Assembly: GCA_963830385.1 (NCBI GenBank)
Contig: CAWHMD010000002.1
Span: forward strand, 62,001-126,000
Source of the DNA: Bog-532 sp963830385
GTDB lineage: Bacteria > Actinomycetota > Actinomycetes > Streptosporangiales > Streptosporangiaceae
DNA length: 64,000 nucleotides
Direction of reading: 5' to 3'
The notes beneath the pieces were generated by a model. The model saw only the letters and a list, made by a program, of their open reading frames with translations. It searched no databases and was not told where the DNA came from. Shown piece after piece: positions 8,200 to 17,675 of this stretch; positions within the stretch are counted from its first letter, which is position 1, and each line of letters opens with the position of its first letter. A program made the position numbers and the translations under genes.

Positions 8200-10443
8200 T
8201 CATTCGGTATCTTCCGGCTCGCGTTCGGGGACGTGCAGTACCAGCACGGTCACGTCATCGTCCTGCTCGTGACCGGCGAGCATCGCGTCTACGAGGTAGC
8301 TCAGCAGCCGCTCCGGGTGGCCCACGACGCTGGCGCGGGCCCGGGTCGCCACCGTGACCAGTTCGTTAAGACCACGGTCGAGGCCACGGAGGCGATTCTC
8401 GACCAGGCCGTCCGAATACAGCACGGCCGTGCTGCCGGGCGGCAGCCGGAACGGGTGCTGCTGCCGGGGGCTCGGCCAGCCCAGCGGGGTCCCGGCCTCG
8501 GTCTCGTCCAGGTACGGCTCGGTGTCCAGGCCCAGCCGCAGCACCGGCAGGTGGCCGGCGTTGCCCATCAGCCCGTCCCCGGTCTGGGGGTCGATGACCA
8601 GGTAGGCGACGGTGGTGACCTGCTCTTCGAGCTCGGTCGCGCTGAACAGCCGGTCGAGCCCGGTCAGCACGGCGGCCGGCCGCGGGTCGGTCAGCGCCAG
8701 CGCGCGCAGCGCGTTGCGGACCCGGCCCATGCCGGCCGCGGCGGTCAGCCCCTTGCCCATCACGTCGCCGACCGTGATGGCCAGCCGCCCGTCCGGCAGC
8801 CGGAAGCTGTCGTACCAGTCGCCGCCGATTTCCATGTTGCGGGCCACCGGCAGGTACCGGGCCTCCATGACCAGCCCGGGGACGATCGGCAGCCGGTCCG
8901 GGAGCAGGCTCCGCTGCAGCGTCTCGGCGGTGGTGTGCTCGCGCTCGTACATCGCGGCCCGCTCCACCGCCAGCGCGCACTGCCCGGCCAGGGCCTCCAG
9001 GAAGACCCTTTCCTCTTCGGTGATCTTCCGCGGGCGGCCGAAGGAGAACCGCAGCGCCCCCAGCGGCGCGCCCGCCGCCAGCAGCGGCAGCCCGACCCAG
9101 GAGCGCTCGTCCTCGCCCGCGATGGTCTCCAGCGGGGCGTCCTCCAGCAGCGCGCGCAGTGTTTCAACGTCTTCGGCCAGCACCGGCCGCCGGGTGGCGA
9201 TGGCCCGGGTCATCACGCCCGGGCTGTCCAGCAGGATGTCGCGGCTGGCGGCGGACCGCCCCGGCGGCATGCCGGCCGGGTTGATCACCCGCAGCCGGCC
9301 GCCGTCCAGCAGCGCCACCGCGGACCGCTGGGCGCCGATCGCGGTCCGGCCGACCTCGGTGATGACCTCGACCACCTGCTCGACGGTGAGCGCCTCGGCC
9401 AGCATCGAGGTGGCCTGCTGCAGCCGCGCGGTCCGCAGCGCGGCGGCCGACAGCTGCTCGGTGAGACGGCCGCGCATCTCCTCGGCCTCGCGCTGGCCGG
9501 TGACGTCGGTGCTGGCCCCGACCCACTCGACGATCTTCCCGTCCCGCTCGATCGGGACAGCGCGCACGTCGTAATGCCGGTAGGACCCGGCCCGGGTACG
9601 GACGCGGTACCGGTCGTCGAACGTCTTGCCGGACTTGACGCAGCCCTGCCAGTCGCGCTCCACCCGGTCCCGGTCCTCGGGATGGACGGCGTCCAGCCAG
9701 CCCTGGCCCAGGTACTGCTCCAGCGCCTGGCCGGTCACCCAGCGCCACTCGGGGCAGTCCTCGATGAGGCCGCCGTCGGCGTCGGCCACCCAGACCATCT
9801 GGGCGCCGCCCTGGACCAGCGACCGGTAGCGCTCCTCGCTGCGCCGGATCGTCTCCTCGGCGTGGGTGTCGGTGGCGAGGGTGGCCGGCTGGCCGCCCTC
9901 GCCGTTCGCGGCGGCCACGTCCGCCACGATCAGCACCACGCCGCTGACCAGGCCCTGCTGGTCGTGGCAGGGGAACCAGGACTGCGCCTGGCGGGCGCCC
10001 GGCCCGGACTCGAACACCGGCTGGCCGTCGGACAGCACCCGCTGGGCGGCCGACGCGGCCTGGGCGGCGACCTCAGCCGGCCACATGTCGGCCGGGGATC
10101 GCCCGATGTGCTCGGCCGGATCGTGACCGTGCAGCTTGGCCAGGGCGTCGTTGACCCGGCGGAAGCAGAGGTCGGGGCCGAGCAGGGCAAAGCCCACCGG
10201 CGCCTGGCGCAGCAGCGTGTCGAGCAGGGCGGCGTCGGCGGTGTCGAACTCGGACAGGCGGGGCTGGGGCACGACGCTGTCCGGACCGGGCACGCTGGCG
10301 CCGGCCGCGGCGACACCGGCCGCGGCCGCGGCGGCGGTACTGGCTGTGGTCGGGGTGGCAGCAGCCGCACTGGCTGCGGTTGGGCCGGCCATGTCTGGGC
10401 TCATAATGTCTGGGCTCACCGCGGGCACCGGTGCCTCATGCAC
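8200..10443 (-). CDS. PAS-PAS-GAF-SpoIIE family protein phosphatase
   Basis: This is a multi-domain sensor phosphatase of about 747 aa. An Ala/Thr/Pro-rich N-terminus (1-60) precedes a PAS domain (about 65-175). A second PAS follows (about 205-335, with WVADADGGLIEDCPEW, HPEDRDRV and RYRVRTRAGSYRHYD), then a GAF domain (about 345-500). The C-terminal PP2C/SpoIIE domain shows GGDWYD, GDVMGKG, GNAGHLP and EQDDDVTVL, which hold the metal-binding aspartates. Such proteins dephosphorylate anti-anti-sigma factors, but no partner gene is in this window. The start is uncertain: GTG at 10443, GTG at 10419 and ATG at 10404 are all in frame. The best Shine-Dalgarno (GGAAGGAG) instead serves a 12-codon frame whose TGA overlaps the GTG at 10419. 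Confidence 0.9.
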   Translation of the reverse strand: MHEAPVPAVSPDIMSPDMAGPTAASAAAATPTTASTAAAAAAGVAAAGASVPGPDSVVPQPRLSEFDTADAALLDTLLRQAPVGFALLGPDLCFRRVNDALAKLHGHDPAEHIGRSPADMWPAEVAAQAASAAQRVLSDGQPVFESGPGARQAQSWFPCHDQQGLVSGVVLIVADVAAANGEGGQPATLATDTHAEETIRRSEERYRSLVQGGAQMVWVADADGGLIEDCPEWRWVTGQALEQYLGQGWLDAVHPEDRDRVERDWQGCVKSGKTFDDRYRVRTRAGSYRHYDVRAVPIERDGKIVEWVGASTDVTGQREAEEMRGRLTEQLSAAALRTARLQQATSMLAEALTVEQVVEVITEVGRTAIGAQRSAVALLDGGRLRVINPAGMPPGRSAASRDILLDSPGVMTRAIATRRPVLAEDVETLRALLEDAPLETIAGEDERSWVGLPLLAAGAPLGALRFSFGRPRKITEEERVFLEALAGQCALAVERAAMYEREHTTAETLQRSLLPDRLPIVPGLVMEARYLPVARNMEIGGDWYDSFRLPDGRLAITVGDVMGKGLTAAAGMGRVRNALRALALTDPRPAAVLTGLDRLFSATELEEQVTTVAYLVIDPQTGDGLMGNAGHLPVLRLGLDTEPYLDETEAGTPLGWPSPRQQHPFRLPPGSTAVLYSDGLVENRLRGLDRGLNELVTVATRARASVVGHPERLLSYLVDAMLAGHEQDDDVTVLVLHVPEREPEDTE

Positions 10444-10454
10444 CGAACTGCCAT
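10416..10454 (-). CDS. Possible 12-codon upstream ORF overlapping the SpoIIE-type gene
   Basis: ATG at 10454 is preceded by GGAAGGAG at a 6-nt spacing, the best ribosome-binding site in this region. The frame encodes MAVRCMRHRCPR and stops at TGA 10418-10416, which overlaps GTG at 10419 in the phosphatase frame (GTGA). This could couple translation of the phosphatase to the upstream ORF. It may also be chance. Confidence 0.35.
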   Translation of the reverse strand: MAVRCMRHRCPR

Positions 10455-10920
10455 CGGCGGCTCCTTCCTGCTCCCTCGTCGCCTACCGCGCGGTCCGCAG
10501 CGGGGCCTACGCTCAATGGACGCGGTCACGGCGAACAGTAGATCGCGCCCGCGCCGCGGCCGTTTCCTCTATCGTCCCCTGACGGCCGCCAGCGTGGCGG
10601 CATTTCGCAGCAGTTATTCAGACAAGCGTGCCACATTCCCGGCAGCGTTGTGGCCAGGTGACGATACCTGATGCCGACGAAGGCTACGTGACGGGAGAGG
10701 ACACAACGGGCAGGTGCCGTTCCCCGTAGGACTCCCGCGGGGCCGGAAGGGCCGGGCCAACCGGGGCCTGCGGAAACAACTAAACGCGCGGTGAAAATCC
10801 GAACCAAAAGTACGTCCCCGTTCCGGGCTTACGGCGCAACACGCCGATTCTGCCCGAAACTACAGCGGGCATTGCACCGTAGCGTAGCGTCCATGTGAAC
10901 AGATCTGAGAGGCTGTCTAG
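10444..10920. other. Divergent intergenic region
   Basis: 477 bases between the SpoIIE-type gene (minus) and the 540-aa hypothetical (plus). The phosphatase ribosome-binding site lies at the left and GAGAGG before GTG 10921 at the right. No RNA gene or convincing coding frame is seen; the open frames here lack a ribosome-binding site and conserved motifs. Confidence 0.4.
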
Positions 10921-12543
10921 GTGAGTCCCCAGAGCCGACGCAGACAAGATCCCCGCGGAGGCAGCGACGGCCCGCAACATGGCACGGCGGCCGCCCCGCC
11001 CCCGAACGCCCTCTTCGAGGAGTTGCTGCGGGCTGCACGCGAGTTGCTGGCTGTACGCAGCCCGCTGGACGCGGAGCTGATGGTCAGCGAGCTGCTCGGC
11101 ACCTGGTGGGGGCAGCGCCGCGACAACCCGCGCGGGTCCGACGTGGAGCGGCTGGTGGGCGAGGGCCTGGTCGACTTCGCCGCCCGCCGGAGCAGCCCGG
11201 CCGCGCTGGCCCTGCTGTCCGGCATCGCCTGCCTGGGCACCCCCCGGCAGGCGTCCAAGGCCGAGGAAGCGGCGCTGGAGCTGATGGAGCGGGGCGTGCG
11301 CAGCCCCAACTGGGCCCAGCACCTGGGCGCGGTGACCGGCTCGGACTGCTACGTGAACAGCGACGCCTACGGTGACACCGACGAGGTGGTCTGCTTCTTC
11401 AGCTACGACGGCACCGAGCCGCACGCGCTGGTCATGGTGGTGGACTACAACGCCGGCGGGATGATCAGGGACGGCTGGGTCACGTCGCAGGTGAACAAGC
11501 TGCTGGAGCTGTGCCGCAAGCCGGCCGCCGGCGATGACGACCGCGCCGGCTTCAAGCCGCTGGACCCGCCGGTGGCGCGGCGGATGCTGGAGCAGGCGCT
11601 GGCCGAGACCGACGCCGCCGACGAGCCGCCGGTCAGCGAGTCGTTCCCGTCCTACCACGCGTTCATCCGGGCCCGGATCCGGGCGCTGCCACCGTCCCGC
11701 GGCCCGGCTGGGCCGGTCGGGCCCGGTGGCAGCACCAGCAAGCGGCGGCCGTGGAGCAAGGACCGCCGGGCCATGCTGGCGGCCGAGTTCCTCGCCTCGG
11801 ACGAGGCCGAGGACCTGTCCGATCGCAGCTCGGCCAGCCACTGCGCCGACCGGATCATCGACTACGGCTGTGACCAGGACTTCGGGCGGCCGCTGCGGAT
11901 GAGCCCGGTCAAGGTGGAGACGTTCCTGCTGAGCTGGCTGCCGCGCAAGGTCATGCTGTCGGCCGCCGAACAGGAGGCCATGCCGCACGTGCTGCTGGCC
12001 TGGGTGCGCTGGGCCGGCCGTCGCCGGGGCCAGGGCGAGCGGGAAGTCACCGGGACCCTGGACGCGGTGTTCAACGCGATGAGCTCGTTTACCCGCGCCT
12101 ACCGCGACCCGGCCGAGTTCGGCCTGGACTCGGCGCTGGTGGCCCGGCTGCTGCCGGACGGCGACCTGGAGGCGCTGCCCCGCCGCGCGTTCGCGTTCCC
12201 GCTGCTGCACGGCCGGGTGGACGGGGTCGACCTGTCCGCGCTCGACCCGGCTGACGGTGACGGCCGGCGGGAGTTGCTGACGGCCGCGCACACGGCCGAG
12301 GTGGAGACCAGCGGCGCCGGCCCGGCCGACGAACGGCACCTGGAGCAGCACCTGGACCTCGCGGACCGGCTGTGGCGCGGCGACCCGGCCAGCCTGTGGG
12401 CGGCCGCGCAGCGGTTCCTGGACGCGGACCAGGACCGGCACGAGGTGCTGCACACGCTGATGGACGTGATCCAGGCGGCCGGGGACAAGCCGGGCTCGCT
12501 CGACGCCGCGCTGCGGGACCTGGGCCCGGACCCGGACGAGTGA
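10921..12543 (+). CDS. Conserved hypothetical protein (actinobacterial)
   Basis: This is a 540-aa protein I cannot assign to a named family. It looks cytoplasmic, with no signal peptide or membrane segment. The first half has a helical segment (LFEELLRAARELL) and a more structured part with HLGAVTGSDCYVNSD, EVVCFFSYDGTEPHALVMVVDYNAGGMIRDGW and VNKLLELC. The middle has a Pro/Gly-rich linker (about 260-280). The second half (ASHCADRIIDYGCDQDFGRPLRMSP) ends in an acidic tail. The start is GTG at 10921 with GAGAGG 8 nt upstream. The stop codon overlaps the pxpA start (GTGA), so the two genes are translationally coupled, which hints at a link but does not identify the function. Confidence 0.75.
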   Translation: MSPQSRRRQDPRGGSDGPQHGTAAAPPPNALFEELLRAARELLAVRSPLDAELMVSELLGTWWGQRRDNPRGSDVERLVGEGLVDFAARRSSPAALALLSGIACLGTPRQASKAEEAALELMERGVRSPNWAQHLGAVTGSDCYVNSDAYGDTDEVVCFFSYDGTEPHALVMVVDYNAGGMIRDGWVTSQVNKLLELCRKPAAGDDDRAGFKPLDPPVARRMLEQALAETDAADEPPVSESFPSYHAFIRARIRALPPSRGPAGPVGPGGSTSKRRPWSKDRRAMLAAEFLASDEAEDLSDRSSASHCADRIIDYGCDQDFGRPLRMSPVKVETFLLSWLPRKVMLSAAEQEAMPHVLLAWVRWAGRRRGQGEREVTGTLDAVFNAMSSFTRAYRDPAEFGLDSALVARLLPDGDLEALPRRAFAFPLLHGRVDGVDLSALDPADGDGRRELLTAAHTAEVETSGAGPADERHLEQHLDLADRLWRGDPASLWAAAQRFLDADQDRHEVLHTLMDVIQAAGDKPGSLDAALRDLGPDPDE

Positions 12544-13307
12544 CCGGCCCGGCCACCGTCGACCTCAACGCCGACCTCGGCGAGGGGTTCGGAGCCTGGC
12601 GGCTGGGCGACGACGACGCCCTGCTGTCGGTTGTGACCAGCGCCAACATCGCCTGCGGGTTCCACGCGGGCGACCCGCTCATCCTGCGCCGCTGCTGCGC
12701 GGCCGCGGCCGAGCGCGGGGTGGCGATCGGCGCCCAGGTGTCCTACCGCGACCTGGCCGGGTTCGGACGGCGGGAGATGGACGTACCACCGGACGAGCTG
12801 ACCGCGGAGGTGCTGTACCAGCTGGCCGCGCTGGACGGCATCGCCCGGGCCGAAGGCGGACGGGTGCGCTACGTCAAACCGCACGGCGCGCTCTACAACC
12901 GCATCGCCCGGGACCCGGTGCAGGCCCGGGCGGTCGTGGCCGCGGTGGCCGCCTACGACCGGGCGCTGCCCCTGCTGACGCTGCCGGGCAGCGTCGCCGC
13001 CGAGGCGGCGGCCGACACCGGGCTGCGGGCGGCGGCCGAGGCGTTCGCCGACCGCGCCTACACCGCCGCGGGCACGCTGGTGTCCCGCCGGGAGCCGGGG
13101 TCGGTGCTCAGCGATCCGGCCGAGGTCACCGACCGCGCGGTCACCATCGCCACCCGCGGCCGGGTCCGGTCGGCCGACGGCCAGGAGGTCACGGTCCGGG
13201 CCGAGTCGATCTGCGTGCACGGGGACACCCCCGGGGCGGTGGAGCTGGCCCGGTCGGTCCGCCGCGGCCTGGAGACGGCCGGCGTCAGGCTCGCCCCGTT
13301 CACATGA
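12540..13307 (+). CDS. pxpA: 5-oxoprolinase subunit A (LamB/YcsF family)
   Basis: This is the PxpA subunit of ATP-dependent 5-oxoprolinase, which hydrolyses 5-oxo-L-proline (pyroglutamate) to L-glutamate together with PxpB and PxpC. It is 255 aa, the usual length. The N-terminal motif NADLGEGFGAW, then SANIACGFHAGDP, GAQVSYRDLAGFGRR, VKPHGALYN, FADRAY and ICVHGDTPGA are the family's diagnostic blocks. The start is GTG at 12540, overlapping the stop of the upstream gene by 4 nt (GTGA). The frame is open further upstream but only as a shadow of that gene. Its stop overlaps the pxpBC start (ATGA), so the three genes form one coupled operon. Confidence 0.92.
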   Translation: MTGPATVDLNADLGEGFGAWRLGDDDALLSVVTSANIACGFHAGDPLILRRCCAAAAERGVAIGAQVSYRDLAGFGRREMDVPPDELTAEVLYQLAALDGIARAEGGRVRYVKPHGALYNRIARDPVQARAVVAAVAAYDRALPLLTLPGSVAAEAAADTGLRAAAEAFADRAYTAAGTLVSRREPGSVLSDPAEVTDRAVTIATRGRVRSADGQEVTVRAESICVHGDTPGAVELARSVRRGLETAGVRLAPFT

Positions 13308-14998
13308 GCGTACGGGCCGCCGGGGATGGCGCCCTGCTGGTTGAGGCGGGGGCGGAGCCAGGGGCTCCGGCGCGGCTGCGATCGATTATTGAAAAGCTGA
13401 ATTTTCCGGGGATTGCGGACATTGTTCCGGGGGCGGAAACCGTCCTGGTCGTCCTGGAGCCGGGACGGGTGGGTCTCAGCGGGCTGGCGGGGCGCCTGCA
13501 AGCGCTCGTGGCTAATGAGACTGGTGAGGCGGGCGGGGGTGATGGGGCCGGTGGGAGTGATGGGTCTGGTGGGGGTGATGGGGCCGGTGGGGCCGGGTAC
13601 GGGACGACCGAGATTCCGGTGGTGTACGACGGGCCGGACCTGGACGAGGTGGCCGAACACACCGGGCTGAGCAGAGACCAGGTCATCGAGCGCCACGCGG
13701 CGGCCGAGTACCTGGTCGGCTGGCTGGGCTTCTCCCCCGGCTTCGGCTATCTGACCGGGCTGGACCCGTCGCTGCGGGTCCCGCGCCGGGACTCACCGCG
13801 CACGTCGGTGGCGGCTGGTTCGGTGGCCATCGCGGGCCCCTACGCCGCCGTCTACCCGTCCGCGTCGCCGGGCGGCTGGCGGCTGCTGGGGCGGACCGCC
13901 GCCCGGCTGTGGGACGCCGACCGGGATCCGCCCGCGGTGCTGGCGCCGGGCGGCCGGGTCCGGTTCCGGCCGGTGGGGGAGCTGGGCGATCCGGGCGACC
14001 TGTTCCCGTCCGGCCGTCCGGGCCCGGACGACCCGGAACCGGCCACCGATCGGGCCATCGAGGTCGTCCAGCCGGGTCCGTTCGCGATCGTGACCGACCT
14101 CGGGCGGCCCGGGTACGGCCACCTGGGCGTGCCGCGGTCCGGTGCGGCCGACCCGGACGGCCTGCGGCTGGCCAACCGGCTGGTGGGCAACCCCGAAGAC
14201 GCGGCCGCGCTGGAGCTGACCCTGGGCGGGGCCACGCTGCGGTTCACCGGCCCGGCCGCCAGGAACCCGTTCTGGGTGTCGCTGACCGGCGCGGTCGGCC
14301 CGGTGCGGCTGGACCGGCGGCTGGACCGGGAGTTGGACCGGGAGCCCGGGCCGGGCCCGGCCGACAACAGCGGGCCCGGGGTGCCGTTCGCCGTCCCGGC
14401 CGGGGCGACGCTGACCGTGGGCCCGCCCGGGACCGGGGTGCGCGGCTACCTGGCCGTCCGCGGCGGGGTGGTGGTGCGGCCGGTGCTGGGCAGCCGGTCA
14501 TGTGACACCTTGTCCGGGCTCGGGCCCGGCCCGCTGCGGGCCGGGGACCGGCTGCCGGTCGGCGGTTCGGCCGCGCTCGGCCCGATCGTGGCCGACGTCG
14601 CCCCGCGGGCGGCCGGCCCGCTGGGCGGCGCCGGCCCGGCCGCGATCGAGCTGCGGGTGGTGGCCGGCCCGCGCGACGACTGGTTCACCGCCGGGGCGAT
14701 GGACCGGCTGCGCACCGCCGATTACGAGGTGACCAGTGACAGCAACCGGTCCGGGCTGCGGCTGGCGGGCCCGGAGCTGCCCCGGTCCCGCCGGGACGAG
14801 CTACCGAGCGAGGGCATGGCGCTGGGGGCGCTGCAGGTGCCGCCGAACGGGCAGCCGATCCTGTTCCTGGCCGACCATCCGGTCACCGGCGGCTACCCGG
14901 TCATCGCGGTGGTGGCCGCGGCCGACATCGGGCGGGCCGCCCAGCTGCGCCCGGGCGACCGGGTCCGGTTCCGGCTGGTGACGTCGCCGCTGGCCTAG
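13304..14998 (+). CDS. pxpBC: Fused 5-oxoprolinase subunits B and C (KipI-KipA fusion)
   Basis: This is a 564-aa fusion of the two remaining 5-oxoprolinase subunits. Residues 1-230 are PxpB/KipI-like (GDGALLVE at the start, YLVGWLGFSPGFGYLTGLD, VPRRDSPRT, GGWRLLGRT). Residues 245-560 are PxpC/KipA-like (VVQPGPFAIVTDLGRPGYGHLGVPRSGAAD, ALELTLGG, RGGVVVRPVLGSRS, GYPVIAVV). The start is ATG at 13304, overlapping the pxpA stop (ATGA). Two oddities stand out: residues about 76-97 are a Gly/Asp/Ser repeat (GGGDGAGG-type), and the codons from about 13380 to 13610 are less GC-rich at third positions than the neighbours. The 3' end overlaps the convergent AAA+ gene by 4 nt. Confidence 0.92.
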   Translation: MSVRAAGDGALLVEAGAEPGAPARLRSIIEKLNFPGIADIVPGAETVLVVLEPGRVGLSGLAGRLQALVANETGEAGGGDGAGGSDGSGGGDGAGGAGYGTTEIPVVYDGPDLDEVAEHTGLSRDQVIERHAAAEYLVGWLGFSPGFGYLTGLDPSLRVPRRDSPRTSVAAGSVAIAGPYAAVYPSASPGGWRLLGRTAARLWDADRDPPAVLAPGGRVRFRPVGELGDPGDLFPSGRPGPDDPEPATDRAIEVVQPGPFAIVTDLGRPGYGHLGVPRSGAADPDGLRLANRLVGNPEDAAALELTLGGATLRFTGPAARNPFWVSLTGAVGPVRLDRRLDRELDREPGPGPADNSGPGVPFAVPAGATLTVGPPGTGVRGYLAVRGGVVVRPVLGSRSCDTLSGLGPGPLRAGDRLPVGGSAALGPIVADVAPRAAGPLGGAGPAAIELRVVAGPRDDWFTAGAMDRLRTADYEVTSDSNRSGLRLAGPELPRSRRDELPSEGMALGALQVPPNGQPILFLADHPVTGGYPVIAVVAAADIGRAAQLRPGDRVRFRLVTSPLA

Positions 14999-17430
14999 TC
15001 CGGATAGGGCTGGGGGCCGACTCCGAAAAAGTCCGCGGCCCGCTCACCGGCCAGCTCGCGGTAGGCGGCGCGCAGGTCGTCGGCGGCCACCGTGGTCAGG
15101 TCCTCGGCCGTGGCCCCCTCGCCCAGCCGGACCACCCGGACGTCCCGGTGGGCGCAGGCCCGTTCGAACAGCGAGCGGGCGAACCGGCCGTTGCCGAGCT
15201 CGTCGATGTGGCCCTGGCGGCCGGCGTGCTCGAAGATCTGCTCGAGCATCTCCTCGGCGCCGAAGTCGAAGCTGTCGCCCGCCTGCTGGCTGAGCAGGAC
15301 GGTGATCCGCACCAGGTCGTCCGGCGAGTAGCTGGGGAACTCGATCCGGGTGCTGAACCGGGAGGACAGGCCCGGGTTGCTGCGCAGGAACCGGTCCATG
15401 TCGGCCGGGTAGCCGGCCAGCACGATGACCAGCCGGTCACGGTCATCCTCGGCCCGTTTGAGCAGCGTCTGCACGGCCTCGTTGCCGAACGCGTCGCCGC
15501 CCGAGTAGCCCTCGTTGTGCAGCGAGTAGGCCTCGTCGATGAACAGCACGCCGCCCAGCGCCGAGTCGACGAGCTTGCTGGTCTTGATCGCGGTCGCGCC
15601 GAGGTGCTCGCCGACCAGGTCGCCGCGCTGGGCCTCGATCACCTCGGGCCGGACCAGCAGCCCCTGCGCCGCGAAGATACGCCCGAGGATGCGGGCGACC
15701 GTGGTCTTGCCGGTGCCAGGCGGGCCCAGGAACACGAAGTGCCGGGTCGGCGGCTGGCTGATCAGGCCCCGGCCGCTGCGCCGCTGCGCCACCTCGAGCT
15801 GGGCCGCGATCGCCCGCACCTGCTCCTTGACCGGCTCCAGGCCGATCAGCTGGGTCAGCTCGGCCAGCGCGCTCTCCACCGTCGGGGTGTCGGTGTAGCC
15901 GCGCAGCCGGGACGTCAGCTCGGCGAAAGCCCGCAGCAGGTCGCCGGCCTCGATCGTGGTCAGGTCCTCGGGCCCGGGTTCGGTACCGCCGGTCATCACC
16001 CGGACGTCACGTGCCTGTCCCGCTTTTTCCAGCAGAGAGCGGATGAACCGGCCGTTGCCGAGCTCATCGGTGAGACGCCGGCGTCCGACGTCTTCGAGCA
16101 TCCGCCACAGCGCGGGCCGGGCGTCGACGTCGAGGTTCTCGCTGCGCTGGTCCAGCAGCGACTCGGCCAGCGCCAGCAGCTCGGCCGGGGCGTAGCTGGA
16201 GAACTTGATCCGGGTCGCGAACCGGGAGGCCAGGCCGGGGTTGGTGCCGAGGAACTTCTCCATCTGCTGCTCGTAGCCGGCCAGGATGATGATCAGGTTC
16301 TCGCGGTCGTCCTCGGCCCGTTTGAGCAGCGTCTGCACGGCCTCGATGCCGAACCGGTCGCTCTGCCCGTCGCCCTCGTTGACCAGGCTGTAGGCCTCGT
16401 CGATGAACAGCACGCCGCCCAGCGCCGAGTCGACCAGCTCGTTGGTCTTGATCGCGGTCGCACCCAGGTACTCGCCCACCAGATCGGCCCGGTGCGCCTC
16501 GACCACGGTCGGCTTGTCCAGCAGGCCGAACGCATAGAAGATCTTGGCCACCACCCGGGCCACGGTGGTCTTGCCGGTGCCGGGCGGCCCGAGGAACACG
16601 AAATGCCGCATCGGCTTCTCGGTCACCACCCCCGCGATCGCGCGGCGCCGGGCCGCCTCGATCGACGCGGCGATCGAGCGGACCTGCTCCTTGACCGGGG
16701 CCAGCCCGATCATGCGGTCCAGCTCGGCCATGGCCTCGGCCACCGAGATGTCCGGCAGCGGCTCGGGCATGACCTGCTCGCGGCTGCCCTGGTCGTGGGT
16801 GGCCGCGGCGGCCTGCGCGCGGACCCCGTAGCCGGAGTGGGGCATCCCGGGGCCCTGGGGCCCCGTCCCCGGCGACGGCCCGGGGTAGGGGCGGCCGCTT
16901 TCGGCGCCGTACAGGTGCGCCTCCTGCGACCCCTTGGCCAGCCGCCAGACCAGCACGATGCAGGCGATCACCCAGGCGGCGGCGATGCCGATGAACGGCT
17001 GGGCGGGCCAGCCGCGCAACGCGGCCACCCCGACCGGGATCGACCAGACCAGCGCCCAGGCCACCGTCCGGCAGGGTACGTGCCAGCGCGCCAGCGGGCC
17101 GAGGTGGGCGGCCGCGGCGATCACGAACGGCAAGATGAGCAGCAGGTAGATCCACGAGCTGGAGGTGCCGGCCACGCCCGCGCCGATCAGGCCCCAGACG
17201 GCCACCGATACCGAAGCCAGCACGGTCTGACGGCCCTTGACGACCGCGTAGACGCCGTAGGCCATCGCGGCCAGGAGCAGGATGCCGATCTCGGGCCCGC
17301 AGAGAATAACGGCGAGGACGATAAGCCCGATTTTCAGCGGCAGCGGTGCACGCCGGAAGACGCCAAATACGCGGGCGAGCCGATTGGGGACGGCCGGCGC
17401 CGCGGACTGAGCTCTGTCGTTTGGCAGCAT
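14995..17430 (-). CDS. Membrane-anchored double AAA+ ATPase (CbbX/SpoVK/EccA-like)
   Basis: This is an 811-aa protein. Four or so hydrophobic segments (about residues 25-150) anchor the N-terminus in the membrane, followed by a Gly/Pro-rich linker. Two consecutive CbbX-type AAA+ modules follow (about 225-500 and 515-790). Each has the lead-in LIGLEPVKEQVR-type helix, Walker A GPPGTGKTT, Walker B GVLFIDEAYSL, sensor 1 LAGY and a GNGRF-Arg second-region motif. Single-module relatives remodel Rubisco (CbbX) or serve type VII secretion (EccA), but no ESX genes are visible here, so the substrate is unknown. ATG at 17430 is chosen over GTG 17445 because GAGGAAG lies just before it. Confidence 0.85.
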   Translation of the reverse strand: MLPNDRAQSAAPAVPNRLARVFGVFRRAPLPLKIGLIVLAVILCGPEIGILLLAAMAYGVYAVVKGRQTVLASVSVAVWGLIGAGVAGTSSSWIYLLLILPFVIAAAAHLGPLARWHVPCRTVAWALVWSIPVGVAALRGWPAQPFIGIAAAWVIACIVLVWRLAKGSQEAHLYGAESGRPYPGPSPGTGPQGPGMPHSGYGVRAQAAAATHDQGSREQVMPEPLPDISVAEAMAELDRMIGLAPVKEQVRSIAASIEAARRRAIAGVVTEKPMRHFVFLGPPGTGKTTVARVVAKIFYAFGLLDKPTVVEAHRADLVGEYLGATAIKTNELVDSALGGVLFIDEAYSLVNEGDGQSDRFGIEAVQTLLKRAEDDRENLIIILAGYEQQMEKFLGTNPGLASRFATRIKFSSYAPAELLALAESLLDQRSENLDVDARPALWRMLEDVGRRRLTDELGNGRFIRSLLEKAGQARDVRVMTGGTEPGPEDLTTIEAGDLLRAFAELTSRLRGYTDTPTVESALAELTQLIGLEPVKEQVRAIAAQLEVAQRRSGRGLISQPPTRHFVFLGPPGTGKTTVARILGRIFAAQGLLVRPEVIEAQRGDLVGEHLGATAIKTSKLVDSALGGVLFIDEAYSLHNEGYSGGDAFGNEAVQTLLKRAEDDRDRLVIVLAGYPADMDRFLRSNPGLSSRFSTRIEFPSYSPDDLVRITVLLSQQAGDSFDFGAEEMLEQIFEHAGRQGHIDELGNGRFARSLFERACAHRDVRVVRLGEGATAEDLTTVAADDLRAAYRELAGERAADFFGVGPQPYPD

Positions 17431-17675
17431 CTCGCTTCCTCGCACCTAGTCCCCTGTATAGCGCATTACCCGCCGATCTCGTCAGCACACGGCCGGATAC
17501 GGCGGGTGAGGTTTTTCCCTCTGTAGTTACACGGTCAGTTAGGGACGGGGCCGTAGCTGCACACCCATGATGGACCCCTGCGCGGCGGGGCCGTCAAGTC
17601 TGACTTACCGTGCCGTTATTAAAGATCTTGCGGAACGCGTTTTCCCGGCCAGAGAACAGGCCGCGGAAACGTGGT

